From assembly GCA_022708005.1 (NCBI GenBank), contig JAKIZN010000050.1, positions 1-8,754 on the forward strand: DNA of 8,754 bases, in the 5' to 3' direction. The notes under the pieces were generated by a model, which saw nothing but the letters and a program-made list of their open reading frames with translations, did no database searches and was not told the origin of the DNA. A program made the position numbers and the translations under genes. Within the stretch, counting starts at the first letter, position 1. Every line of letters begins with the position of its first letter. Of the stretch, positions 1-6,402 are shown one piece after another. The stretch comes from Bacteroidota bacterium (GTDB taxonomy: Bacteria; Bacteroidota; Ignavibacteria; Kapaibacteriales; UBA2268).

Positions 1-257
1 AAAGTAGGATTGATATAAATAGCACTTAGGTCTAACCAGCCTAAATATCCAAATAATAGCACTCCAATCATTGCTGTAATTCCAGCAGTAAAGAATACTC
101 TTAATACTACAAAATCATAGCCGTAGAAAAGCCCTGCTAATTTTTTTGATGATGAAAAGCCAGCTTGTTCGAGAACAAAACCGAAGAAAAATCCAATTAC
201 AATTGCAATTATATAATTAAATTCATTACTAAATAATTCTGGTACAAGGGGTCCCAT
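1..257 (-). CDS. YeeE/YedE family sulfur-compound transporter, first-half type (partial, 3' end outside window)
   Basis: Membrane protein of the YeeE/YedE (Sulf_transp) family, whose characterised members take up thiosulfate; some relatives are linked to selenium. The 85 visible codons from the ATG at 257 give two hydrophobic helices (about residues 14-34 and 46-70) and the family signature FGFVLEQAGFSSSKKLAGLFYG followed at once by a Y-D-F-V-V-L-R-V stretch, typical of the first of the two YeeE/YedE repeats. The gene runs off the left edge, so its length and C-terminus are unknown. It lies 26 bases downstream of the other half-size transporter in the same orientation and is probably last, or near last, in the cytochrome operon. 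No cysteine is visible in this part. A weak purine-rich GAGA sits about 9 bases before the ATG. Family assignment is firm; the transported ion is inferred. Confidence 0.85.
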   Translation of the reverse strand, partial: MGPLVPELFSNEFNYIIAIVIGFFFGFVLEQAGFSSSKKLAGLFYGYDFVVLRVFFTAGITAMIGVLLFGYLGWLDLSAIYINPT

Positions 258-283
258 TGTTATTTCTCGCTTATTAATTTAAA

Positions 284-817
284 TTAAATCCAAAGTTTAC
301 GGAAAAAGTATGCAAATAAGTATGCACCACCAAATATTGCTATCATAGTAAGTATTCCGCCTGCCGACAGTACCGCCATTCCACTTAACGCCGCACCGCT
401 TGTGCAACCTCTTCCGAATTGCGCTCCCAATCCAAATAATGCTCCACCAATTAATGCCATTATAAGCCTTAATCGTGTTGTAATTTTTGGATTATGGTCA
501 ATACGGAAAGTAAGCCTGTTTGCAATTAGTCCAGATGTGAAAGCTCCGAGAATAACTCCCAAAATTTCAAAAACCAACCAATTTTTCATCACGCCTTCTG
601 AATGGCTTTCTACATATTCTTTGTAAAATTCGTTGTTTTTACCGTGATTTGGTAAAATAGTTGTTACAGTTGCAACCACACCACTTTTGACTGCTCCGCT
701 TGCTCCGAGCCCGCGACCTGTAATATAAATAGTAGCTAATAATACTACTCCAAGAAAAACGCCTGCTAAATAAGGGTTCATATATGGCTTTTCTACTTTT
801 ACTTCCTCAGTTTTCAT
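284..817 (-). CDS. YeeE/YedE family sulfur-compound transporter, GRGCTSG-type half
   Basis: A 177-residue inner-membrane protein of the YeeE/YedE family. About four hydrophobic segments are visible (near residues 15-33, 80-100, 117-133 and 146-171). The key signature is G-R-G-C-T-S-G around Cys138, preceded by GALFGLGAQF; conserved cysteines of this kind lie on the substrate path of characterised thiosulfate transporters of the family. An earlier G-R-G-L-G-A-S motif (34-40) looks like the equivalent loop without the cysteine. The start codon overlaps the end of the cytochrome b gene by 11 bases, and the partner half-transporter begins 26 bases after the stop. Together the two probably form one functional unit that is a single fused protein in other bacteria. 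The cytochrome context suggests thiosulfate or another sulfur oxyanion as substrate, which is inference. Confidence 0.88.
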   Translation of the reverse strand: MKTEEVKVEKPYMNPYLAGVFLGVVLLATIYITGRGLGASGAVKSGVVATVTTILPNHGKNNEFYKEYVESHSEGVMKNWLVFEILGVILGAFTSGLIANRLTFRIDHNPKITTRLRLIMALIGGALFGLGAQFGRGCTSGAALSGMAVLSAGGILTMIAIFGGAYLFAYFFRKLWI

Positions 818-1463
818 GAGCTTTTTCCTTATCTATAATTGTTACATCTTCATCTTTGTCATCATCAATTTCTTCGTAACCCGTAATCATTGCATTGAGA
901 TTAGAAAAAATTGTATGACCTGTAGTAATTAAATATAAGTGAGCTATAAGAAATGCAATAAGCAAAAATGCTCCAATTGTATGAATATAGCCTAATGTTG
1001 ATAAACAGCATATTTTTATAGAATTTATTTTATCTCCTTGTGGAAAGCGATACAATAAATATAGTAATCCCGAAAATACCATTAGCGGAATTAGTATAAT
1101 CTTTAATCCCAAATAAACTAATCTTTGTAGTGGATTGAGCTTGCTTAATAGTGTTTTTCGAGTTGGATGCGGAGCGTTTCTAAAAATACCAAATAAATAA
1201 TATTCTGCTTGTTTCTTTAAATTTGTTAGAGTCGGCACATATTGCACCCATTCGCCAGTAGCAAAATGCCAGAAAATCGTAAATATTATTAATATTATAT
1301 AGGCATAAGCGGCATTTGTATGATAATGAACAGCATTTTCAAATCCAAAAAATGTATATGAGCCGTGAATTTCAAATCCTGTAAGTATCAAAAATATAAT
1401 TAAAAATGCTTGTGCCCAGTGCCAGAAACGTCCAAAACTTTTATATATATATACTCTTTTCAT
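807..1463 (-). CDS. Membrane cytochrome b (b561/Ni-hydrogenase/thiosulfate reductase type)
   Basis: A 218-residue integral membrane protein with four predicted helices (about residues 13-30, 52-69, 116-138, 157-180) and histidines placed as in diheme b-type cytochrome subunits of formate dehydrogenases, hydrogenases and thiosulfate reductases. Candidate heme ligands are H15 in R-F-W-H-W, H66, H161 and H175; H46 and H48 are further possibilities. The C-terminal tail (197-218) is highly acidic and cytoplasm-like. Its start shares one base (TAATG) with the stop of the octaheme cytochrome gene and its end overlaps the transporter gene, so the genes are probably translationally coupled. The likely job is to carry electrons between the quinone pool and the periplasmic octaheme cytochrome. 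The fold call is firm; the electron partner is inferred from gene order. Confidence 0.85.
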   Translation of the reverse strand: MKRVYIYKSFGRFWHWAQAFLIIFLILTGFEIHGSYTFFGFENAVHYHTNAAYAYIILIIFTIFWHFATGEWVQYVPTLTNLKKQAEYYLFGIFRNAPHPTRKTLLSKLNPLQRLVYLGLKIILIPLMVFSGLLYLLYRFPQGDKINSIKICCLSTLGYIHTIGAFLLIAFLIAHLYLITTGHTIFSNLNAMITGYEEIDDDKDEDVTIIDKEKAHEN

Positions 1464-3028
1464 TAGTTTTGCCCTTTATTTTTGTTAGAATAATAAATGC
1501 GAATAGCACTATGGGTTGTTACTCCAAAAAATGTTAATATTATTAAAGCAATGCCAAGTCTATCTATTGCCGGATTAAAATCTCTGCCGGGCAAGTATAA
1601 ATCTTTGATATTTTCTAATCTGCCGTTAGAGCGTGTATGGCATTCATTGCATTTGACAGTTTTTTCCTTCGGTGCAACCATGTGATTTGTTAGCCAATAG
1701 CTTTGGGTTTCAACAAAATCATATTGCCCGCTCCAAGGTAAATTGAGATATTTCATGCCGCTATCAATGGCTTTTCCCCAATTAAAATCTTTCCACAAAC
1801 TATTATTGCCTTTTTCTTTGTCCCATAGTTTAAAGCTAACTAATTTTTTCTGCACTGGGTCGTAAGGCTTAATTGTCCTCATAATTTTTGTTGGATAGAT
1901 TTTTGCTTTTAAATCTTTATAATTCCCGCCAAGTGGATTTAGCACAAGTGGGATTTCTTTTATTGTATCTTCGATTAAATGATGCGTTGCAGTACCATTA
2001 AACCATACGTATTCAGGCTCGAGATTTCTTTCCCACTTAAATTCACCTTTTTCAGATAAATAAGTGTGGTTCCCATCTTCATCATCTATATGATAAGGCT
2101 CGCCATTTTTAAGTTTTGTAGCTTTAGACCAATCCCAAAAAGTTTTAGTTTTATTTACTTTTGCATAGGTCGGAATATGACAAGTTTGGCAAGCAACTTT
2201 CGCAGTATGCTCGTTAATGATATTGTCTTTATGTGGCACTTTAGTATGGCAATCCTCGCAATAAAGCCGATTTTTATCTGTCGAAGAAGATGAGTATAAT
2301 CGCCCTTTTATAACGTGATTTTTTGCTTCGTGGCAATCAATACATTCCATATTGCCACCGTTTGCCGCCATGTGCACATCAACATCTCTGTCCGAAGTCA
2401 ATAAAGCAGTTTCTAAATCGCCGTGTTTTGTATTATTTCCGCCACCACCTTCGAAATGGCAGCTACCGCAATTTTCTTTTTTAGGCAATCCAATGTGCTG
2501 CGAAATATATGCTAAATCTAAGTCTTTCTTAGGATAGCCCGCCGCTTCTACTTCTTTTTCGTATTTCCCTGAATTATCGTGGCAAGCAAGGCAATCAATA
2601 TTTTCTTCTTTTGTAAAATCAAAATCCTTGCTATCATAGCCGTATCCAATATGACAGCGTGAGCACGAGCCTTCGCTACCGCTGATGGATACACAAAAAT
2701 TATTCAGGATATTTCTTTTACCAAGCGATACAATACCTTTGCCTTCCATATATTCGTCGCGGAGCCAGCGCCAATGCACTGTGTTCATAACTTCGGTATG
2801 CCTTTCGTTGTGGCAACTGATGCAGGCAAGCGTTACATCTTGCGGTCTCTTGAATTTTACTTGAAGCTGACTAAAATGCGAATGATCTGCACCGGGTTTT
2901 TCCTTCTGCAAACGACTTTCTTTCAATTGCTGAAGTTTTGATGGCGCATTTGCTTCTTTCACAAGCATTAGGTAACCCACAAGTAATGGCAAGAGAAAGA
3001 TTAAAATAAGACCAATTGTTTTTTTCAT
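1463..3028 (-). CDS. Octaheme c-type cytochrome, tetrathionate reductase (OTR) family
   Basis: A 521-residue periplasmic multiheme cytochrome. Eight CXXCH heme-binding motifs start at residues 69, 122, 146, 187, 229, 257, 280 and 460, matching the count of the OTR family. Family hallmarks include DHSHF near 48, the GKRNILNNFCVSISGSEG stretch (103-120) and the F-D-F-T-K-E-E-N run before heme 3. The K-H-G-D motif at 201-204 is my candidate for the lysine that ligates the active-site heme in this family. About 175 heme-free residues separate hemes 7 and 8. An N-terminal hydrophobic segment (4-22) is a signal or anchor, and a second helix (488-512) lies after heme 8, so the protein is probably membrane-tethered at the C-terminus. 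Known members reduce tetrathionate, nitrite and hydroxylamine in vitro; the physiological substrate is unsettled. It is first in the operon and followed by cytochrome b. Confidence 0.93.
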   Translation of the reverse strand: MKKTIGLILIFLLPLLVGYLMLVKEANAPSKLQQLKESRLQKEKPGADHSHFSQLQVKFKRPQDVTLACISCHNERHTEVMNTVHWRWLRDEYMEGKGIVSLGKRNILNNFCVSISGSEGSCSRCHIGYGYDSKDFDFTKEENIDCLACHDNSGKYEKEVEAAGYPKKDLDLAYISQHIGLPKKENCGSCHFEGGGGNNTKHGDLETALLTSDRDVDVHMAANGGNMECIDCHEAKNHVIKGRLYSSSSTDKNRLYCEDCHTKVPHKDNIINEHTAKVACQTCHIPTYAKVNKTKTFWDWSKATKLKNGEPYHIDDEDGNHTYLSEKGEFKWERNLEPEYVWFNGTATHHLIEDTIKEIPLVLNPLGGNYKDLKAKIYPTKIMRTIKPYDPVQKKLVSFKLWDKEKGNNSLWKDFNWGKAIDSGMKYLNLPWSGQYDFVETQSYWLTNHMVAPKEKTVKCNECHTRSNGRLENIKDLYLPGRDFNPAIDRLGIALIILTFFGVTTHSAIRIYYSNKNKGQN

Positions 3029-3062
3029 AAGTTTTCTCTATATTGCTATACAGTCATATACT

Positions 3063-3092
3063 AAAATATAATTGTTCCATCAAATAAACAAA
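3063..3092 (-). promoter_or_regulatory. Probable promoter of the octaheme cytochrome operon
   Basis: On the minus strand, TTTG (3092-3089), an 18-base spacer and TATATTTT (3070-3063) match the Bacteroidota housekeeping promoter form (TTTG, about 19 bases, TAnnTTTG) in all but the last base. The -7-like box ends about 34 bases before the cytochrome start codon. The surrounding DNA is very AT-rich, so chance matches are likely; the correct spacing and position are the support. No clear FNR/CRP-type palindrome was found near it. Confidence 0.4.
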
Positions 3093-3297
3093 TAAAATTC
3101 AATTATTTTTTTTAAGATTAATTTATTTTTATAATTCTTCTTATAGTAAAAAAATAAATTATTCTTTAAATATGAATAATTATTGAAATTTATGGTTTTT
3201 GCTTGCTTTTGTAAAAGTAAAAACAGGCATTAAGTTTTTTTGTAATTATGAAAAATTATTTAATTTGGGTGATGTATTGGGAAGTCTAACAGATTGA

Positions 3298-3320
3298 GTC
3301 TTTAGGCAAGGTGGCATGCC
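3298..3320 (+). repeat. 23-base direct repeat, copy 1
   Basis: This copy is identical, base for base, to 3529-3551. Its core is GGCAAGGTGGCATGCC, which contains the palindrome GGCATGCC. The bases just outside the repeat are only partly similar between copies. A 23-base exact match in one intergenic region is not expected by chance. Confidence 0.85.
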
Positions 3321-3350
3321 CATTTGTCTTTTTGTCTGAATCATGATGCT

Positions 3351-3438
3351 CAGGATTATAAGATTACCGGGATAATTTTGCCTACTATTCAATTTCCTTC
3401 CTTCTTATCCTATAAATCATATAATCTTGAAAATCCTG
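3351..3438. repeat. Imperfect inverted repeat with AGGATT/AATCCT arms
   Basis: The left arm has CAGGATT (3351-3357) and AAGATTA (3360-3366); the right arm has the exact complements TAATCTT (3422-3428) and AATCCTG (3432-3438). The arms can pair as two 7-base helices separated by a small internal loop, around a roughly 55-base loop. A further GAATCA (3338-3343) can compete for the right end (TGATTC, 3437-3442). The AGGATT-type words resemble dispersed intergenic repeats seen in many Bacteroidota genomes; that link is from memory, not tested here. Confidence 0.5.
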
Positions 3439-3455
3439 ATTCTGAGTGTAAAAAT

Positions 3456-3488
3456 AGATGTCCTATACCTCGAAGGTGCAGGACATCT
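3456..3488. repeat. Strong stem-loop, AGATGTCCT/AGGACATCT
   Basis: A 9-base perfect stem (3456-3464 with 3480-3488) continues, after a two-by-two internal loop, into a second perfect stem ACCT/AGGT (3467-3470 with 3474-3477) closed by CGA. That makes 13 paired bases in 33. No U-run follows on either strand, so a simple intrinsic terminator is unlikely. It lies between the two copies of the 23-base repeat and is equally foldable from either strand. Confidence 0.6.
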
Positions 3489-3528
3489 AAAAGCCAAAAA
3501 TAATTCAATAGAAATTCTACCTGACTAT

Positions 3529-3551
3529 GTCTTTAGGCAAGGTGGCATGCC
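3529..3551 (+). repeat. 23-base direct repeat, copy 2
   Basis: This is the second exact copy of the repeat at 3298-3320, in the same orientation, with start points 231 bases apart. Its right half forms the left arm of the stem-loop at 3539-3584; copy 1 is not followed by the same partner sequence. Confidence 0.85.
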
Positions 3552-3584
3552 TCATTGCCTATCCGCTTGGATGCTTGCCACTTT
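3539..3584. repeat. Nested stem-loop beginning in repeat copy 2
   Basis: AAGGTGGCA (3539-3547) can pair with TGCCACTTT (3576-3584), nine pairs including one G-T, and the enclosed bases hold a second hairpin ATCC-GCTT-GGAT (3561-3572). It resembles a REP-type structured element or the stem of a small RNA. No poly-T tract directly follows on either strand. Confidence 0.45.
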
Positions 3585-3675
3585 TGCGGTGTAAGGGCAG
3601 AACTTGCTTTGTTGCGTATAGAGCAAGCTATACCCCTATAATTTGTAATAATTTTATGGTTATTGCATAGTTCAT

Positions 3676-4476
3676 CTACTCATAATTTTTTAAGATGCTT
3701 TTGATGACTGAATCCTTTTGTTGCGGAGTTAGTCCGTAATTATATTGATATAATGCTCCTTCCCAGTCGCCGTAGTTTGCGTTGGGCAGAACGATAAATT
3801 TTTTCCCGAACTCATCTGCTAAGCGTCCAACGTTTTTCGCTCGCTCGGCTGTCGTTTTGCGGTCGAACAGCTCGCTGAAATCAGCCAGATTATCGCCGAT
3901 AAGCAATATAATATCATGCGTTGCTGATAGCTGTTGCCTTCTTTGCTCTTTGCTCGAAACGTTTGTCCTTAAAATAATATGGGCATCGTCTGCATAAGGA
4001 AAGCCGAATTTTTTGAGATTTTCGCGTGTTCCTGCTCGCTCTTTTTCATCTCGATTGGAAACGTAAAATATCTCTACATTTTTTGAAGCCGCGTATTTGA
4101 AAAACGCTAGCGCTCCCGAAAGAGTATCGGCAGCAGCTCGCGAAGTCCAGTCTATCCACGAGGTTAAATCATATTCCAACCCCAGCATAGCCCGATGAAC
4201 CGAATATGGCGAATTGTCTAAAATAGTCTCGTCAATATCTGTAATTATCGCTTTCGGTTTCGCGGAAGTTGAGTTTTCCAGCGATTGGTCGAGCCTTATC
4301 GTGGCAAGGTTATATGCCTGAATGCACAAAGCTTTATACTCTGCCGCGTGCTGCTGAAAAACCGACGTAAAGAGCCGTCCGCCGTCTGTTAAATTACCGC
4401 CAGCAGCGCTATCCAAATTTTTTTGAACTGTGCAAGAGCAAAGTATTGCGAGAATAAGTAAGTATTTTTTTGTCAT
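3676..4476 (-). CDS. Lipoprotein acid phosphatase, 5'-nucleotidase e(P4)/class C HAD family
   Basis: This is a secreted, lipid-anchored phosphatase of the HAD superfamily; family members release phosphate from nucleotides and other phosphomonoesters at the outer membrane or periplasm. With the ATG at 4476 it has 266 residues: a short hydrophobic signal ending in the lipobox L-C-S-C (lipidated Cys15), then the catalytic motif D-I-D-E-T (D80 nucleophile, D82 acid/base), followed by L-D-N-S-P. Motif II is Y-V-S-N-R (S140), a motif III lysine is probably K176, and motif IV is G-D-N-L-A-D-F (D195, D199). All catalytic residues are present. The frame extends three codons upstream to a TTG at 4485; I prefer the ATG because it gives the normal MTKK signal-peptide start. 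It lies 76 bases beyond the restriction gene and probably has its own promoter. Confidence 0.92.
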   Translation of the reverse strand: MTKKYLLILAILCSCTVQKNLDSAAGGNLTDGGRLFTSVFQQHAAEYKALCIQAYNLATIRLDQSLENSTSAKPKAIITDIDETILDNSPYSVHRAMLGLEYDLTSWIDWTSRAAADTLSGALAFFKYAASKNVEIFYVSNRDEKERAGTRENLKKFGFPYADDAHIILRTNVSSKEQRRQQLSATHDIILLIGDNLADFSELFDRKTTAERAKNVGRLADEFGKKFIVLPNANYGDWEGALYQYNYGLTPQQKDSVIKSILKNYE

Positions 4477-4503
4477 ATTGAGCAACTATTAATATTTATT
4501 TTA

Positions 4504-4511
4504 CAAAATTA
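4504..4511 (-). promoter_or_regulatory. Possible -7 box for the acid phosphatase gene
   Basis: TAATTTTG on the minus strand fits the Bacteroidota -7 form TAnnTTTG exactly and lies 27 bases before the ATG at 4476. No TTTG or TTG is seen at the expected distance upstream, so support rests on this single box and its position. Confidence 0.28.
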
Positions 4512-4552
4512 TTGTCTGGATGATGGTAATAACGTGTAAATTCTCCCATTTT

Positions 4553-5389
4553 TTAATCGTTTAAACTTTGCTGAAATATTAGAAAATAGCCATTAAAATG
4601 GTGCTTGAGTTTTAGCTCTTTAAAGTTCCTTAAGCCTTTGTTGCCAAATACTTCTGTCATACATTTTATTGCAATGTCTCTATCTTTTTCAGTGTGGTAA
4701 GGCAAAATAAAATTTATTGTGTTGTTTTCAATTTCTGGATATTTGTTTGAGTTTAAAATATTTCCTTCCGACTTAATTTCCGTCATAATTCTAAACCTTA
4801 ATTTCACAGAAGCTTTGTCTACTATTCTCACTTTACTAAAATTATCTTGTTCAGAAAACATTGAAATTAGCAGCTCTTTAACGTCGTCATTTACTTGGAT
4901 GCCACTTTGCCCGATGCGTTCTTCTAAGACTTGCGAAAATGACTGGCTTATCAATTCGCTTGTTTTTATAGTTTCAAAAAAGCTTCCGTGCATTAGCAAT
5001 ACCTTGATATTCTCCTTTTTTCTACCGCGGATAAGGTAAAACACATCTCTTATTGGCAAACTATCTATGCTATCACCTGCATCTTCCATTTGCTGGCGAA
5101 TAATGCTATTTTGACCTTTTGTTACTCTCGAAATTTCTTTTCTACCCATTGGAATAGTTGAATTGAATGACGATATTGTATAGTGATTGCTATCTTTCAA
5201 TTCAATTAACTCGCCACCTGTAAATAATTCGCCTTTCTTATTTAGGCGAATTGCCATGTCTGGAAATTGTCCCTTGCTCCTGCAAGACAAAAGGCTTTTC
5301 TCAAAGGGAAAATCTTCCAATTTATGCATAGTTGCAAAATGCTTCTTATTATCAATCAGCGACTTAAAAAAATGGTAAATTGAATACAT
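4553..5389 (-). CDS. Putative type II restriction endonuclease, PD-(D/E)XK type
   Basis: A 278-residue soluble protein I do not recognise as any named enzyme. Near the N-terminus it carries P43-D44, then E60, then E63-L64-K65 in a hydrophobic strand context (G-E-L-I-E-L-K-D-S), which is the spacing and pattern of a PD-(D/E)XK nuclease core. The remaining 210 residues are charged, without membrane segments or obvious zinc motifs. The gene begins on the base after the stop of a DNA adenine methyltransferase gene (TAA then ATG), the normal arrangement for a restriction-modification pair, and the length suits a type II enzyme. Methylase-first order would let protection precede cleavage. The restriction role is inferred from motif plus neighbour; the recognition sequence is unknown. 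It could instead be another nuclease or an accessory DNA-binding protein. Confidence 0.68.
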   Translation of the reverse strand: MYSIYHFFKSLIDNKKHFATMHKLEDFPFEKSLLSCRSKGQFPDMAIRLNKKGELFTGGELIELKDSNHYTISSFNSTIPMGRKEISRVTKGQNSIIRQQMEDAGDSIDSLPIRDVFYLIRGRKKENIKVLLMHGSFFETIKTSELISQSFSQVLEERIGQSGIQVNDDVKELLISMFSEQDNFSKVRIVDKASVKLRFRIMTEIKSEGNILNSNKYPEIENNTINFILPYHTEKDRDIAIKCMTEVFGNKGLRNFKELKLKHHFNGYFLIFQQSLND

Positions 5390-6271
5390 TTAGTTCTCCG
5401 CTTGACTTGTAAATAGCCCAATGGGTTTTATATCTATTTCATCTTCAAAATCATCGCCCCAAATTTCAGCAATATTTTCCGTGCAGCTATAATCTTTATA
5501 ATATTTTTGAATAATATCGGCATCTCTAATTGAAGCAATTCGTTGCTCAATCAGCTCGGTGTTCAGCGGATCTATTTCGATTCCAATCGATTGGCGTTGC
5601 AGTTGGTGGGCAACCACGAGCGTAGTTCCAGTTCCTGCAAATGGATCTAACACGGTATCGCCAACTTCTGTCGAGCTTAATATTATTCTAATTAGTAACG
5701 CTATCGGCGTCTGCTGTTTGTGAAACCTTTCGCCGCTCTTATCTCTTATTGCTTCGTTGCCCGCAAAATACCCAGATGTTAATTCTCTAATATCATCCCA
5801 AACGTCGGTAACAAAGACTCCTTTCTCGCGTAGAAATTTATAGTTTGGTGGCAATGGTGGCTCAATCCGCAGTCGATTAAATGTTTTCGCTTTTTTACCT
5901 TTTGTTGCATAAGCAATTATTTGGTAATGTTTGCCGTATTTTCCATTTACAGGCACTGCCGATGTTTTCTTTTTCCAGATAATTAGGTTTTGAAAGGTCC
6001 AGCCCGAATTTCGCAAACAAGATAAGACAAATTCAGCGTTTTTTTCTCGCTGCATGAAATAAATCGAGCCTCCTTCGTTTGTCAAGTCGAAAACTGATTT
6101 GCAGACGTTTGACATCATATCCCAATATTCTTTTTCATCCATATTGTCGTCATGGAGTTTGTAGTCTTTTTGCTGATTAAATGGTGGATCTAAAAAAGTT
6201 AAATCGACATTTTGGAGTGTCCTATCTTTTAATGCAATTAAGCAATCTTCGTTTATTATTTTATAGCCCAC
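5390..6271 (-). CDS. Beta-class DNA adenine methyltransferase of a restriction-modification unit
   Basis: A 293-residue DNA methyltransferase that should transfer a methyl group from S-adenosylmethionine to a base within a specific site. The catalytic motif IV D-P-P-F (28-31) comes first and the SAM-binding motif I D-P-F-A-G-T-G-T-T (209-217) comes late, followed by G-I-E-I-D (230-234); this order defines the beta class, and DPPF rather than SPPY favours N6-adenine. The target-recognition region is probably residues 130-190. The start is GTG at 6271, giving the standard G-Y-K-I-I-N-E-D-C opening; an ATG at 6278 is in another frame and stops after five codons. A weak GGAA lies just upstream. 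It is directly followed by the presumed endonuclease. Both genes read away from pgk, so the unit looks like an insertion beside a housekeeping cluster. Confidence 0.92.
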   Translation of the reverse strand: MGYKIINEDCLIALKDRTLQNVDLTFLDPPFNQQKDYKLHDDNMDEKEYWDMMSNVCKSVFDLTNEGGSIYFMQREKNAEFVLSCLRNSGWTFQNLIIWKKKTSAVPVNGKYGKHYQIIAYATKGKKAKTFNRLRIEPPLPPNYKFLREKGVFVTDVWDDIRELTSGYFAGNEAIRDKSGERFHKQQTPIALLIRIILSSTEVGDTVLDPFAGTGTTLVVAHQLQRQSIGIEIDPLNTELIEQRIASIRDADIIQKYYKDYSCTENIAEIWGDDFEDEIDIKPIGLFTSQAEN

Positions 6272-6302
6272 TATTCATTCCGCGATTTTAATAAATAAAA
6301 TC

Positions 6303-6332
6303 CAAATATACGAAAAAATGTTGTAGCACAGA
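6303..6332 (-). promoter_or_regulatory. Probable promoter of the restriction-modification genes
   Basis: On the minus strand TATATTTG (6310-6303) fits the Bacteroidota -7 box TAnnTTTG exactly; TCTG (6332-6329), one base off TTTG, lies 18 bases upstream. The -7 box ends 31 bases before the GTG start of the methyltransferase. Spacing and layout match the box proposed for the cytochrome operon. Confidence 0.42.
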
Positions 6333-6402
6333 AATTAAAATTAAACTGCGCCGCATAGCCAACTTCCTATTGCCCGAAGCGTTCTGTGTAGCAACGATAA
6401 TT

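Larger units (their letters stand above)
3029..3675. other. Gene-free interval with AT-rich upstream region and repeat mosaic
   Basis: About 650 bases without a plausible gene; the open frames are very short and lack codon bias. The left third (3029-3250) is extremely AT-rich with long A and T runs and holds the probable operon promoter. From about 3290 to 3630 the composition shifts to more mixed DNA containing a 23-base direct repeat, an imperfect inverted repeat and two stem-loops, listed separately. This part lies downstream of the phosphatase gene and far upstream of the cytochrome gene, so it may be the 3' untranslated region of one, a small RNA, or a non-coding mobile repeat. Confidence 0.7.

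Noticed and set aside
3456..3497. A ten-codon frame (ATG at 3458) read through the hairpin.
   Set aside because: It is too short, has no ribosome binding site, and is explained by the hairpin sequence itself.
3298..3551. CRISPR array suggested by two identical 23-base repeats.
   Set aside because: There are only two copies, a spacer of about 208 bases, partly palindromic structured content between them, and no cas genes nearby.
4477..4485. An upstream TTG start for the acid phosphatase.
   Set aside because: The in-frame ATG three codons later gives a standard M-T-K-K lipoprotein signal start; neither has a clear Shine-Dalgarno, so the commoner start codon is preferred.
4719..5039. A 106-codon open frame on the plus strand inside the presumed endonuclease gene.
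   Set aside because: It lies wholly antisense to a gene with a nuclease motif and a tight junction to its methyltransferase; it shows no recognisable family pattern.
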